Source of the DNA: Lamellibrachia satsuma
Lineage: Eukaryota; Annelida; Polychaeta; Sabellida; Siboglinidae
Reading direction: 5' to 3'
DNA length: 64,000 nt
NCBI GenBank assembly: GCA_033239005.1
Contig: BSQZ01000130.1
Span: forward strand, 99,501-163,500
Shown here: in pieces, positions 29,058-44,653 of the stretch
Position numbering within the stretch: the stretch's first letter is position 1
Layout: the number at the start of each line of letters is the position of its first letter
The notes under the pieces: model-generated
Told to the model about the DNA's origin: nothing
Databases searched by the model: none
What the model saw: the letters and a program-made list of their open reading frames with translations, nothing else
Position numbers and translations under genes: made by a program

Positions 29058-32000
29058 CCGACGGTTTTTACAGCATTTTTGTACCTGAATGCGTTCCTTA
29101 CATCGTTCCGCATATGTTCCAGTAAAAAATTCATATATTCTTTTAAAATATTGTGTTTTAGGCCACTTTTAATCAGTTTTGGCACATCAAAACAGCGGAA
29201 CTGATTGCATGATAAACATGGCACGTGTGCGATTTGCGCATTAGTCACGCCTCGGTGCCATCAGAACCGCGAAGGCGATGTTTGTGTGTACTGGGCATAC
29301 ACTTACGCAACATAAAAAAATGAAGAGAAAATTTTTTAGAAAATATAGGCTCTAAAAATTTTTCAAACAAGGACATTCTAGAAAAAAATTAAAACATTCT
29401 CCACAGTTTTCATATTAAATGCAACATTTGTAGAGCACATACAGTCACTTCTGACGTAATATTTCATATTTTATTTAATTAAATATTTGATGTTGCAAAT
29501 ATTATTTGTATGAAAATTTTGTGGTCGATATTAGATGTTATGCGCATGCGCAACTACAAGGGGACATCTCATTGCATGTCATTGTAAATATAATTTAATT
29601 TAAAAGAATGCATGGGTTCAATTATCTGTCATTTGGTGAGCAAAGGTTATTGTTTTTATAATTAAAACATACTGATGATATTGCATGTCATGCGCATCTT
29701 TAAAGGGACAATTCATTGTATGTCATTGTTAATATAATTAAATTTAAAAGAACGCAGGGGTTAAATTATCTGTCGTTTGGTGAACAAAGGTTTTTTTTAT
29801 TATGCTTACATTGCACGTCTCATTTCCTTCTGATGGGAAGGAGTATTGTTGGGAGGGACGGAGGGAGGGAGGTATTCTGTGTTGTCCATTTTCGCAGCAA
29901 TATCCTGTGGAGAAATCGTGATGTAGTACTGCCTTGCCAGTGATTAAAGGGAAGAAGAAGATATAGCTCAGAAACAATTTTAATTGTTCATATTAAATAA
30001 CATTAATTACTTTCTCATAATACACGTGAATTAAAAGCATCCTTTCATTGCGCATACACACATTCACAAAATATGTAACATTAATTTACATATTGATAAT
30101 TAATTACTCAACGTGCTACACTATTGTAACTGCTAGTGTGATTTTGACGTGTAATAAATAAAACACAACAGTTTACAGTTATTTAGCTTTCTTAGAGGGA
30201 TGGAGTCGTCACAGAGTATTCAGTATCCTTGCCACAATAATTATGTAAAAACAGAAATGTATTATTATCATTATGGGACTACATAACTTTTCATTATCAT
30301 TACAAGCCATCATTGTCAGTTTCATCATCATTACCATCAATGGCCAGTTATATGTAAAGAACTCCATGAACCAACTATTGTAAAAGTTTCTTATATTTAT
30401 TTGAAAATTTTTTTTAAATGTTGCAAAGTAACAATGGTGTTTTAAAGCTGTCTGCTGGTATAACTCATACTGCTGCTTTGCGGGTTTATTGATACAGATG
30501 TTAAAGACAGTAAGCTTAGCCCTGGTCTGGAACCCACTTCAGTGAAGTGACCACCAACAAATGAATGGCGTCAATTAAAAGCCTGTCCCCATCAGGAGGC
30601 TAGTTTGAAAAGGACAGTTAGGTGCCGACTCTTGATAAGCCCATGGTGTCCTTGTCTGCTTGCCATCTGGGACTTTGCCTTGGATGGCAATCTTGTTAAA
30701 TATTGTTACAAATGGAGTACGGACATATCTCCTCACGGACAAAACTCCTAACGATCGTTATTATTTTGACCTTGCAGTAATGCAACATAATTTGTCTGCA
30801 TCTTGTTTATTTAAAATAATTCAGTCACGTACATGTGGACACTTCATATGTATTGAACAGGAGAAATACCAGTGATGTGGCTAATTGCTTATAAGATGAT
30901 CTTTACACTTTTTATTATACAAAATCAGTAGACCTAGCATCACATCACAACATACATTTATTTTGTCCGGAGATGGTAATGTAGGTATACAGACACACCT
31001 ACTCCGGATATAATTCCCCTACCTAAATGGAAACTAGGACTAAAAAACTTCCTCACATAACCACAAAAAAATACAACATGTGGTATATGTAATAACCTTT
31101 ATTTGCATTGTAAAAAATTAGTTACACATCTTTATTGTGGGAGGAGGGGTGAGTGCTGAGTACGAGTACACCACCTGTACCATGGCTAATCCGGCACAGG
31201 CTTTATACAATTTTCCTGTTATTGTTGTTCCGATTAACGCTTCGTATATATACCCCTATGTAGGCACATGCAGAAATAAGGTAAATTGCTGTAGGAAATC
31301 CTTGTCCAAGCCTAAATAATAACACTATTTAGTAAGTATTTACATAGAGGCAGTTGCACAAAAGAAATTGTGTGGCATTTGCACGTACTGCCGTGACTGG
31401 CCCATAACCGTCGAATACACATTGAATGCACAGGATTGTGTATCCGCTGGATGTGAGCTGTGCATGTGTTATCAGTCATTCTAGCAAGAAATGTGTATTC
31501 AGACAAATCCAGTGATACTACAACTGCACATAGACCCAGCATCTACATAAAAAGCAATACATATGTGGTTTGGTTACTCACCAGTTTAGAAATATAAAAA
31601 AACTAAATATGTATTTGGTGTTCCCCCAAAATATGAATATACATATAATTTAATTATTATTTTTAAATTATTTAAATGAACATGTTAATGTAAAGAGAGT
31701 ACATTAAATTGTAAATTTATATAAATTGACTTAAATTTATATAAATTTACTTAATAAATTTTTTTGTGAAACACAAGATGGCAGAGCTGGGATAAAAGTA
31801 TTTAATGACAGTAGTTTTCACGTAACGTATATCCACGACAAGTCAGTTGGCAACAGTTGTGGTACAATATAATAATAATGCATGTATACACAGTGAAACA
31901 TAAACTGTCCATAAAGTTAGCAACACTAGAATGTTTGCTAATTGTCCCAGCATGTTGTTTGCTAATTGTCCCAGCATGTTGTTTGCTAATTGTCCCAGCA

Positions 32001-33058
32001 TGTTGTTTGCTAATTGTCCCAGCATGTTGTTTGTTAATTGTCCCATCATGTGTTCTATAAAAATAATGTATAGATGGCGACACAATTCTAGTTGTCTATA
32101 CATTATTATGTATCAACATAGTAAACATATAAGGTGACATTGGAGATAAAAAATTTACTAATATGTCCTAGAACAATAGGTGGAATGTCACTGAAAATGC
32201 CAAAGCCTTGATGTGTATAGGAAGTCAAGGCTGTCATCACACAAAAAATCAAAGTACTCCTTCCTTCCCTCCTTAAAGATGCGCATGACATGCAATATCA
32301 TCAGTATATATTTTAATTACAAAAACAATAAACTTCGCTCACCAAACGACAGATAATTTAACCAATGCATTCTTTTTAATTTAATTATGTTAATGACATG
32401 CAATGAGTCGTCCCTTTAAAGTTGCACATGCGCATGACATGCAATATCATCAGTATAATTTTAACTACAAAAACAATAATATTTGTTCAACAAATGACAG
32501 ATAATTTAACCCATGCATTCTTTTAAATTTAATTATATTTACAGTGACATGCAATGAGATGTCCCCTTGCAGTCGCGCATGCACATAACATCTAATATCG
32601 ACCACATCATTTTCATACAAATAATATTTGCAACATCAAATATTCCATTAAATAGAATATGAAATATTACGTTAGAGGTGATTGTATGTGCTCTACAAAT
32701 GTTGCGTTTAATATGAAAACTGTGGAGAATGTTTTAATTTTTTTCTAGAATTTCTTCTTTTGAAACATTTTTGGAGCCTATTTTCTAAAAAATAAATTTC
32801 TCTTATTTTTACGCTGCGTAATTGAATGCCCAGTGCACACAAACATCGCCTTCGCGGTTCTGATGGCACCGAGGCGTGACAAATGCGCAAATCGCACACG
32901 CGCCATGTTTATAATGCAATCGGCTGTTTTGATGTGTAAAACTTATTAAAAGTGGCCTAAAACACAATATTTTAAAAGAATATATGAACTTTTTTTACTG
33001 GAACATATGCGGAATGATGTAAGGAACGCATTCAGGTACAAAAATGCTGTAAAAACCG
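29058..33058. mobile_element. foldback-type element with about 0.75 kb inverted arms
   Basis: The left arm from about 29058 (CGGTTTTTACAGCATTTTTG) to about 29800 is the diverged reverse complement of about 32280-33058. Shared words include CGCGAAGGCGATGTTTGTGTG, AACATTCTCCACAGTTTTCA and GACATGCAATGAG. Inside each arm a block of about 145 bases (CATTGCATGTCATTG to ATTATCTGTC) is repeated twice. The interior (29800-32280) encodes no recognisable transposase, so this is a non-autonomous foldback or MITE-like element. The two outer ends do not show a clear target duplication. Confidence 0.7.
31932..32051. repeat. 24-bp minisatellite, five copies
   Basis: TGTTTGCTAATTGTCCCAGC plus ATGT, four nearly perfect copies and one with two changes, in the interior of the foldback element. 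Confidence 0.92.
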
Positions 33059-33069
33059 CCGTAATAGTT

Positions 33070-35282
33070 TAGGCCAGTTAAGTAAACGATTACCTCGCCT
33101 TCTCCTACGGCGCCTACGCGTAGCGCCAAGGCTCCCATAAAATCGATGCATATGACAAGGCGTCGTTCAGTTTCACCAAAACTCAGTGCGGCGGCGCTGC
33201 TATTACAATTATGGATTTCTGTGTTTTAATTGTACGTGCGTGCGTGCGTGCGTGCATGCGTGCTTCATTGCATGTAATTATATATATGTCTCATCATTGT
33301 TGTATTTTTTCTTTGTGCTATATATGACGTCATTCTTAGATAATTAGTTTTATTCATATTATCATCACATTGTGTTATATATGTATTTTAAGTATCTCTG
33401 AATGGACTTTGTTCACATTTACAGTGCTATTTTAATACCAATTGCCTTTTTAGATACAGTAATTACATTGCCATATGTTAATACTACTTATTTCTGTTGA
33501 GATCAGCGGTTGCTACCTCCCATAACCAGTACAGGGGTGAGATTTAGCGGTCGCCCGGTTGCCAATGGGGCCCAAAAATGGTTCAGGCGACTTAAATTTT
33601 TGACAACAGTAGCCCGCATGGCTACTCGAAATATTTACGGAGCTGCATTATTTTAGACCCAGCAAAAATAAACGGAATGTTAATAAACATCTCAGAAGTG
33701 TTGTCCTAGCTATATCGCATTTATGTTAACCATAAATAGTGTTTTTGTGACAGTTTGACATTGCAAGAAATGTTGCGGTTTGTAGCCGAAATATACTGAA
33801 ATAATAACCGGTCATGTTAATAGTCTTAATTGGTGCCGCGTGGCGCCACTTTTATATATACTAGCAAAAATGTCCGTCTTCGCGACGGGGTAACGTGGTA
33901 GTTCATACATGACAGTCATGATAGCAATGTTTACCAACTGGCTCAGGCCAATATGCCATCAATACGCTCGAACGTATTACCAGAAACAACCGCTTCATGC
34001 ACGTGATGCAATACTCGGTGCATGTTCAAAATGTTGAACTTGAAGGTCGCCTGCATTTAGACTCAGAGATATTTATGTTGGTTGTAGAATAGTAGAATAT
34101 CTGCTTTCTACTGTCTTTTTATTGTGTATTAGGTGGGTGCGTGATTTCTACTATAATTAATATAAACCATCCATATGGCGCTACGTGCTCTCAAACGGTT
34201 TACGTATCAAAGTATTTGCCGCAGTGCGCATGGTTTCTGCGATTGTTGGAAGTTAATGTTTTACGCAGCGAACATTTGATTTACCATAAAAACCACCAAG
34301 AGCCCTTGATATGGGGTATTTCAAAAAAAATAAAGGCGTTACGTTTCATTTGTGGGATTGTAGATTAATCCCTGAAAGTTTGGCGCCCGAGGTGCAAGCT
34401 GTCTAGGTCCTAGGAGGAAAACGTGAACATAACCACATACAAACATACATACATAAAAACATACGCTATCTCGATCATAGTTAGTTATAATTATCTCCAT
34501 GGTGCGCGGAGTGCTTCTGGTGAATTAATCGGGAACCTGCTTAACGTTTCTCTAGGCTAGGATAAAATCAGGTCCTGTAAAAAGTCAGCAAAACTGTTCA
34601 CAGTTCAGTTCACAGGATCCGATGTCCTGTGACGCTTGGAGACTTTTCGTGTAGATTGTTGGTGTACCATGTTATGAAAGAAAAACAACCTGTTTTTGTG
34701 TATCACATTCTATTAATCCTGCCTTAAAATAAATGTTTCAAAACTGTTTGTTTTTGATGTTTTTTATTTGTCGTTGATGTCGTTCATACATTCTATCTTC
34801 AAAAGTATTTACTTTCTATCGCACGCACGCATGCACGCACGCATGCACGCACGCATGCACACGCATAATAATAACGAAACGTAAACTTATATAGTGCACA
34901 TGCTCTTAAAATACAAAGTTTATGAACTGAATGAGTTAAATAAATTACGTAAACATGACATCTATGTGTGTTCGTGTACCCGTGTGGGTGTAGGTGGGTG
35001 GGTGTGGTGTGTGTGTGTTTGTAAAACACAATATGCTGATAATATGACTAAAACTAATCAGCCATAGTAATATGCCATATTGTTTTGAAAAACACATAAA
35101 CCATGGTATACCATAGTTTACTATGTAATGTCATTGTTTACTATGTAGTACCATGGTATACCATGGTATATTTTCATAACTGGGTTCCCAGACCATAGTT
35201 GGACACCAAACTATAAAACAAGTATATTGATTGAGAATGAATTAAGCAACTGATACAGGGCAGAATTAAAAAGATTTCACAG

Positions 35283-35318
<36 letters not shown>

Positions 35319-38300
35319 ATTCTGTTTCAGTTCTGATAAAGTACTCACAAGAAATAAACATAAACTGACAGTACATACTGAGCCTGTATACATAAATCTT
35401 CAGACTTCACCTATTATTGACCTAAGGCTAAGCCTGCCCTAAGCTATGCCTATATATGCCACAAAATTTTTTGTATCTGGCTGTTGCTGTTGTAAGGCAA
35501 AGATCTCGCTCGGCAGAAATGTGAGTATTTTCATGAAACATAAAACCTTTAAAAAAACGCCACAAACAGCAATGAACATATCTTTCATGTCTTATATGTA
35601 TATCACTAAAGTTACCTGACAATAACCATGTAAAAGTGTGAAATTATTACCATTTTGATAGAACACGTGCTTGTAAAAATTTGTATAACCGGATGTTGTT
35701 GTGAGCGAGATTACCAAACGGGATTCTTGCAGATCAATATAAGGTCACACTAAGAATTGCGGTCTGGTGGCCATAGAGTTACATCATTAATCATCCCCCT
35801 ATAAACTACTAACTTACTAACGGGTGTTTTATTTATGTCTGTGCTGCTGGCCCACTCTGGCCTCATTCTACATGAAATAGCGTTTGACCATGTGACCCAA
35901 AGGCAACATCACATGCACAGTAAGGCGGCTATTTATGAAATCTTTTCTGTGTGACCAATAAATGTACTCATAAATAATTATTTGAAGCACATTTCTTCTC
36001 TCTCTTGACAAGTGTCGGTTGAATGTCACAGAATACACATGTGAAACGGTTAATGCATATCGGTTTTAAAACTTAAGTTATTAGTTCCGTAGCCATTTGG
36101 CTATGGAAAGCCCAAATCGGCGCTTACGATAATGACGGCGTGGAACTCCGCCCCAAAGCTCAAGAGTGGGGCGGACGACTCTGCCTAAGGCGGGCTGTGA
36201 TCGGCAAGCGCGTGCCAAGCACTGCCGCCTGCCAGCCATGGATATCCGCCCTCGGGTCGATGACTGTGTGCTGGCTGGGCAGTTATATGGCTGTATGTTA
36301 ATTAGTTTTCATGTTAGAGCACTTTAAAGATGCCCCCAGTCAAAGTTGTCATAACACGTTTTGTTTCTATTTTCATCAAAAAGCGTACCTGTACTAAAAA
36401 ATGGATTAATGTTAATGTAATGCTTTTGACATATTCTGGAAGTACTAAATGTTTTCAACCTGTGCGTTTCCATTGGGGTCATTCATACCAGTGCATCCAT
36501 TATTTTGGCTGCAAGAGAGCTGTACTTTAAGTCTAAAGAGATACCCCACACATTGAGTATTTTGGTAGCAGTCCTTGGACTCCAGCAGTGCTTAAAATTA
36601 CAATAAACAACAGCCTGAACTGCTGGCTTATGTCCTTATGTGAATTAGACACTTATGGCATTGCCAGAGTTCAAGGGTTGCTATTAAAGGGGAACTGAAG
36701 CAATTTTGTGTTGTGCCGTATATTTAAATATATATTATCTAACTATGCATTAATGGTGACAGATACCTGCTAATGTGTGAGATAAACTGAAAAACTGATT
36801 TTGTTCGAGACAAAAATCGACAAAATACATCACTGCGTATCGCCATCTTGTTGTCGAAACGAGTAGTTTGAGTCGCGTATATCTAATCAATGTAAATTTT
36901 CGATTTTTTGCGATTTATTTCGTAAATAGGCATTCTGGAGCGAAAAAAAGATATGGGTCTCTGTTATATATATACAAGTGTTTACACACGTCAACAAAAT
37001 AGAGTTTTTGTTCGTTCCAAATAAAAAAAGTTAAAGAAATTACAACAAAACACAAAAATTCGTCGAAAACGCCACACTTCTCGAACACACGAGACGCTAA
37101 CCAACGAGAATATGCGATAACGGAATACCGGAACTATTTTTTACTTGTTGACAAGATGGATGCATCGCTTGTGACAGTTTTACCAGATCTGCTACTAGCG
37201 ATTAGTGGTTTACTGAACTTCCGTAATAGTTTAGTCTATCTTTGGAGAAATGGAAACCACAGACGAAGAGTCTAGTTCGACAGGCCACACGGAAACAACG
37301 GTTGACAGTCGTAAAGTGTCACCGAGTGTGCGAGTCACGCTCCAGACTCCAGGTCGGCTTCGCCTTTGTTGACGTTGGATTCAGGAAAAATTACAACAGC
37401 GCTTTGACTGTCAACGATTCCTGACTAGGTAATGTGATGTGGTGAACCTGTGGAAATTACGTCCTGATGTCTGCGCACGTTTACGTTGAGTCATCATGCT
37501 GCGCCGAGGAAGCTACCATGCCTAGGGCTAGGCTATGGCTATGCAGCACCGTGTGCCCGACCGCGTTGGTGCTTCCATCACCGTACGAAGGCGAAGACGA
37601 TGTCGATGATTTTGTACTGATATGCACAAACAGAGCGGTGCTAGATGTTGGCCTGCTGTCATTGCATGATTTGCATGCCGACTCATTGATTCGCCCTATA
37701 GCTAGCAGGTCAGTAATTCAATTGTTATCGAATCGTTGCCATTTTAATAATCATATTTTTCTGCATATTTCTTTTACCTAGCCCGAGGGCGAGGTCCGAA
37801 CTACAATGGCAATGCAAGCAGGCTCTTCTCTTTATTTTGTATCTAATCTAATGAAGTGTACCGTGACTGTATTTTAATATTGTGTTTGATTTTGTGTTGA
37901 ATAACATTGATGACAATAATAACATGAGGGTTTATTTAATTCATTATGTGAATATATATATATTCTTAGATGTTACCATAATTGTGATTGTAATACTGAT
38001 TGTAATCATGACTACATTAGTAATTGTGATTGCAATAATTACTGTAATCATGATTACATTAATATTCGTACTTGTAATCACCCCTCTCTTTATAGCACAC
38101 CACAACACCTTGTTGTTTGGTGCAATGTAATCATTTAAATAACAATAATTAACTACTGACAGTATTTAATGTTCACAGTTTTGCAACTATTATGGTAATT
38201 ATGGAATTAGTGCTATCAACTAACCCTGACAAATTATATTTCAGGCTCAGGAAAGGCAAGACAAGTAATCCCATCCTGCAATGTGGGAAGGATCTGTGAT

Positions 38301-38650
38301 GTCTATTCTGAACCGAATTGAATTGATGGAAAGTTTAGCTATGGAGATTGACCTGACACAGGTGAGTGTACTGATAGTCTGATATAGACACATTGTGAGG
38401 CACCCACAGTATGCAGCAGGTCGAAAAACAACCTGGAAAACTACAAAAATTCCCACTGAAATATTAATAACTGAATGATGTGAATGCCTCCTTATCCATA
38501 TCCCACTTCTGTCAACAAAAATGTTACCTGCAGCATCTTGCACACACAATTTCATTTATATTGAGACCAACATAAAATATACCAACAGTTTATTCACATA
38601 GAAAAACAATTACCAAAGAAATAAGGCTAACTAGAACGACTGAAACCATT
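33070..38650. other. gene-poor stretch with small repeats and weak ORFs
   Basis: Contains GCGT and CACG tetranucleotide runs (33235-33262, 34820-34865), a palindromic cluster of ATGGTATACCAT words (35100-35175), a possible hAT-type terminus starting CAGGGGTGAGATTTAG near 33531, and a conserved-looking block starting AAAGGGGAACTGAAGC near 36686. ORFs at 37242-37424 and 37467-37781 (+) lie in locally CpG-richer DNA that could be a 5' exon region, but show no domain. Confidence 0.35.
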
Positions 38651-38977
38651 GACTAAAAACAGTGACTTCTACCACAGGGAAATACAACCTGGAATATGGA
38701 TATCACAGTTACACACATCATTATTATGCCACAACATATCAAATATACTGGTAGTTTAGCTTAGGAAATAATTAATCTTTATAAAGCCAAGGCATTTAAC
38801 TGTTTGACTAAAAACAGTGACTTCTACCACAGGGAAATACAACCTGGAACATGGATATCACAGTTACACACATCATTATTATGCCACAACATATCAAATA
38901 TACTGGTAGTTTAGCTTAGGAAATAATTAATCTTTATAAAGCCAAGGCATTTAACTGTTTCACCATCATCATCTGTA
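38651..38977. repeat. 165-bp tandem duplication
   Basis: GACTAAAAACAGTGACTTCT starts at 38651 and again at 38816, and the copies are almost identical through GGCATTTAACTGTTT. A recent direct duplication of non-coding DNA. Confidence 0.9.
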
Positions 38978-38984
38978 CCAATGG

Positions 38985-39440
38985 CAATAGACTACTTGTT
39001 TTGATTGGACAGTAAATGTACACCAATCATGTGTAACAATATTACTTGTTCTGACTGACAGTAAACGTACACCAATCATGCATACCAATACACTACTTGT
39101 TCCTACCAACAGTAAATGTACACCAATGATCTCATTCTGGAATCTGCACCATTTCACTACGTCTTCTGACAGTAAATGTACACCAATCATGTGTATCCAA
39201 TAAACTACTTGTTCTGACTGAATCTACTACTTGTTCCTACCGACAGCAAATGTAAACCAAGCGTCTCATTCTCTACCAACTACACTATTTGTACTGACAG
39301 TAAATGTACACCAATCATATGTATCAATACACTACTTGTTCTGACTGATAGTACTTGCACACCAACCATCTGTTCTAATAAACTACTGGCACTAAATATG
39401 CACCAATACACTACTTATTCTGACTGATAGTACACATACA
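38985..39440. repeat. degenerate tandem repeats of about 50 bp
   Basis: About eight or nine copies of ACTACTTGTTCTGACTGACA followed by GTAAATGTACACCAATCAT and variable TGTATCAATA links, with substitutions and partial units. Non-coding. Confidence 0.8.
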
Positions 39441-40573
39441 CCTAACATATTCAATTCACCTTTCACTTATCCAGGGGTAGAAATCAGCACCCTTTCCTCT
39501 GACAGACACCCCAGTATCCGAAAGACCTTGGCTGATAGATCAGACATGAGTACAACCTGTGTCACAGTTTATGGCTGTTTGGTGTGTGGCAGGTGCAGAA
39601 AAGTGACATAAGTTTTTCTCACGAATGACAAACTTCTTCTCTTTCTCATAGGTGTCGGAGCTGCTTGAGTCACCCTCGGTTATGTCGCTGTTATCACATA
39701 GTGTGCATCATCTGCACCAATGTCTTTGTTCTCACTGAATCTGATGGAAGCTTCACATAGGAGTAGTTCATTGGTGCAATAATGTCATCCGTGACTACAG
39801 CAGTATTCGCAAAGTGTCGCACTTGAAATATCATTACCGGATCGATTTGCATTTCAGCATCAGTTGTATGTGGTGCCACAGCAGTAGTAGCAGTGATGGC
39901 ACTAAAGGTGACATCCATAATGTAAAGATTGACGGCATCACCCGTAGCGCTGGATGCTTCAAAACTAGTATCTGTACTTGTACGAACCAATGGTGAATCC
40001 TTCATCTGAAAAGATTACACATACGGTGACTTGAAAATTTTACAAAATTCATCTTTTGCATAATAAAAGTGAATCACAATGTGAGAAACTTTCCCTTGTA
40101 TATATTATTTTTAGAATATAAGAGTGCCAGTGTCATATAGAATGTATAAAGTAATCAACCACAGGGAAAAGCATTTTCCCTATGGAGCCATGTTAATTCA
40201 ACCAATGGGTCTTTCACTGATCTCTTAATGTTTTTAATGAATCTGTTTGGTCAGTTTGATGAATGCCACTGGTAACATAACCAAATGCATGTAACCAAAA
40301 TTGTAGCATCGTAGCTCAAATGTGCATTATATTATCTAATCAACATTCCACTGTTTTCAATGGGCCAGGGAGGTCAAAATTCTATAAGGGGTCCAAATTC
40401 CATAACAAAATATGGACCCATAGGTTCACTTTCTATGGGGTTCCTTATTTTATATCTGACACTCGAGTTAGATAACATAATGCATGAATATTGTTATTGG
40501 ACCAAATGCAGATCTATGTTTGTGACATCTTTATCTTATAAATGCTGCACTACGCACACATACCTGCCACACG

Positions 40574-40575
<2 letters not shown>
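39441..40575. other. intergenic, unrecognised
   Basis: A minus-strand ORF at 39694-40005 (103 codons, Thr/Val/Ala-rich) has no motif I recognise. Otherwise no feature. Confidence 0.3.
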
Positions 40576-40649
<74 letters not shown>

Positions 40650-40668
40650 ATATATGTATATATATAAT
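40576..40668. repeat. (TA)n microsatellite
   Basis: About 70 bases of TA followed by TGTATATATGTATATATA. Confidence 0.95.
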
Positions 40669-41149
40669 TATTAGGTATTATACTGAAAGCATCTGCTAGA
40701 TAGTATGGTGCATGGACAAAAGCCCCACAGACATAAGCTTGTTTCAATTCAATTATACTGTTCATGACTGTTGCTGTAGTACACAGAGACAAGATATTGT
40801 CATGAATATACTTCAGGCATGTGGTCAATTCCATTCGAATTGGAACTGGCCCTCAATTCCAGTTCGAGATTGAAATTGACTTTGAATTTTTTTTTATTGG
40901 AATTTTTTTCAAAAATTTATTTTTTTGGGAATTGGAATTGATTTTGTTGGAATTATTGACTTGATACTGTTAATATTTACCCTTATATTTATTTATATTA
41001 CTTTTAAAATCATATTTGTCTGCTATTAGCATGTCACCCTGAATCTGATAACAGCCAGGAAGTTGTCAACATTACAGCATAGACACTGTCTATCTGGTAT
41101 TGAAACATTGTGACCAAGAACAATATAATCGAGCATTTGCATCAAAAAG

Positions 41150-42316
41150 AGATATGCCCTTATCAGATATCTGTCAATTCTATTTTTAAACATATTCACA
41201 CTACTAGCATTAACACAATCATTTGGCAGTTTGTTCCATTCATTTATCACTCTCTGTGAGAAAGAGTAGTTTCTCATGTCCAACCTACACTGCTCGTTAA
41301 CTAATGCTGCTTTGTGTCCTCTGGTTCTACTGCCTTCTTTAAGTTTGAAGAACATATTCCTATCAACATCCTCATAATCGTTCACTATCTTAAACACTTC
41401 TATTTGGTCTCCTCTTAGTCTCCTGGTCTCTAGTGTTGTCAAACCACATTGTAATAAGCGACTTTCATAACTAAGGTCTCTTAATTCTGGAATCATTTTA
41501 GTTGCTCTTCGTTGTATTCTTTCTAGCTTATCTATGTCTTTTTTTACGATATGGCCTTCATGCTTGAAAACAATATTCCAAATGTGGTCTAACTATTGCT
41601 TTGTACAGGAGTACAATTAGATGTTTCTCCTTATACGTGATAGTTCTCCTAATTAGCCCTAGAAATTGATTTCCTTTCGAAGCAGCAATCCCACGTTGCT
41701 CTGAAACTTTCATGTCAGCATTAAATGTTACTCCTAAATCCTTTTCTTGTGTGGTTCTACCTAGTACAGCATCCCTCATTTTATATTCCTCGTCCATATT
41801 TCCATGTCCTATGTGTATACATTTACACTTCCCAAAATTGAATAACATTTGCCATTTTTCTGACCATTTAACAATTTTTTCTAGATCATCCTGTAAACTT
41901 TGTTTATCTGTATCATTAGTAACCTTTCTGAATACTTTTGTGTCATCTGCAAATTTGAGTACTTTGCTAGATATGTCATCCTCCAAATCATATATATATA
42001 TATATATATATTAAAAACAGTATAGGGCCTAATACTGATCCCTGTGGTACCCCTCTCAAAACAGATTTCCAGTTTGAAATCTCACCATCTACTATTACTC
42101 TGTCTTCTGTGTGTAAGCCACTTTTCTATCCAGTTGATTACATAATTGCCTATACCATGGGCTTTTAGTTTAAGTAACAATCTTTGATGTGGCACTTTAT
42201 CGAAAGCTTTCTGAAAATCTAAGTAGACAACTGGTGACCCGTCATCTACCCACTTTGTAATTTCTTCTAAAAAACATAAGAAATTGGTTAGACATGACCT
42301 TGCTTTTAGGAAGCCT
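41150..42316 (-). mobile_element. LINE copy 2, truncated fragment
   Basis: Minus-strand relative of copies 1 and 3. RT C-terminal region from the QKAF zone through FADDTK (about 41940) and LERIQRRATKMI to the MFKNRIDRYLI end. Broken by a frameshift near 41545, a (TA)n expansion at 41990-42011 in the IYIND codons, and loss of a few bases near 42100. Its 5' end stops abruptly at about 42316 within the KARS region, and it lacks the 3' UTR seen in the other copies. Confidence 0.88.
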
Positions 42317-42559
42317 ACCCCACTTGAATGCAGCCCCTTGTTTATCCAAGCCTAATGTTCAGCCCACAAGTTTCCCATAATAAACATGTCACTGGTCATC
42401 TGTACAATGCTGTTACATGTGGCTGTAGGGTTTGCCCTTTGTAGTAATTAAAAATGTCCCCATGGAGAATACATGTTGGAGATTAGGATGTTGAAGACTC
42501 AAACTTTCCAGTAAATTTATGATACCACCACTGATAGCGATATAAATCTGACTCCTAGC

Positions 42560-43590
42560 ATATTTGCTCCCCCCCGGACATCTGCCCCTTTTTTCTATGA
42601 TAGTTGACAAGTGAAAATCAGTTTGCAGTTTTATCATTATTGCTACAATAACATAACAGTCAATGACAAGTCAAAGTCACTTTAGCCTAATGCAATGGCC
42701 TATCCCCTGGAGTGTGTATGAGATGTTCTTGTCACCAGTTGTCTTCCAGGTATCATTGATAGTCAGATCAGTGGTGGAAGATGGGTTCTTGGGGTGATGC
42801 TTCCACAAACAGTGGTGGACAGTAACGAGTCAGAGATCAGCTGGTTTGGAGTTCCCCTGGTATTAGCTGCCTTAGTTTTCAGGTCCTCACCGACCTTGGC
42901 AGCTTCTATCGGTGCCATGTCACCATCATGGTTGCAGGCAGTCTTGTTGATCGCATTCTGGATCTGGAGATCAGATCAGTGACCACAGCACCCTTGCATG
43001 ATCAGGATCGACGCTGGCTTCACTCCCATTGAAGAGTAATCTTGTTGGTCCCCCTTCTTGGTGTAGGAATGACACTCAAAACATAGCTTCTGACCTCCTC
43101 AGATGCTAGTAGTAATTTCCATGGTGAAGTTATAAGTGAATTCTGACAACTCTGGCTTGTGCATCCAGTTTTATAGGAAAATGGAGTCACTCCAACTCTC
43201 CATGGTAAATGCAATTCAAAAGAAACCTTGTTGAGATGGCTTCTTTCAAATATCCTCAATTGTCCTAACAGGTCCAGGTCCTAATGTCACTGGCTTCTTC
43301 CACAATTGCAATAAAGATAATCCTTTGATTACAGGTTCACCTCCAACTATATAAAGTAATTTATTTGGATGATCTGGCACAAAAACATTAATTGCAATTA
43401 GGGTAATATATATCTTGAATTCATGTTCAGAAATAAAAAATAAGTTAAAAAAACATTTCTTAAAAAACTTACAAATAATCCAGAGGCTACGGACAGGGGC
43501 AAATGTCCAGATTTTGAATAAGGCAAGGGGCTAATGTCTGGGGGGGCAAGTGACAAAGGGGCAAATGTCCGGGAGGGGGGCAAATGACCT
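42560..43590. repeat. small inverted-repeat element nested in the hAT-like element
   Basis: CCCCCCCGGACATCTGCCCC (near 42571) is the reverse complement, with few changes, of GGGGCAAATGTCCGGGAGG (near 43558). Further GGGGCAAATGTC-type repeats lie at 43495-43580. Termini are fuzzy. The ORFs at 42794 and 43020 are unrecognised. Confidence 0.45.
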
Positions 43591-43597
43591 GGACTTG

Positions 43598-44460
<863 letters not shown>

Positions 44461-44653
44461 CAATAATTTTGTAATCATATCTAATTAAATATGATTGTGC
44501 ACACATGACAAATAAAACTGTGTTAAAAGCAATTGGATTTGAATTTTTCTTTAGCCTAGGATTTTAACAGTTGGAATTGATTTTTGCAAGGCGGAATTAG
44601 AAATGATTTTTGGAATTGACAAAACAGAATTGACCCCCATGCCTGATAGACTT

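Noticed and set aside
31932..32051. CRISPR-like array
   Set aside because: 24-bp head-to-tail minisatellite without spacers.
36686..37250. Block starting AAAGGGGAACTGAAGC as a TTAA-flanked MITE
   Set aside because: Only one end is visible and no matching inverted end was found by eye.
38243..38321. Possible exon reading ARQVIPSCNVGRICDVY after an acceptor
   Set aside because: Weakly recalls a PSC-V-RI motif of P2X7-like proteins, but too short and followed by a stop; not supportable.
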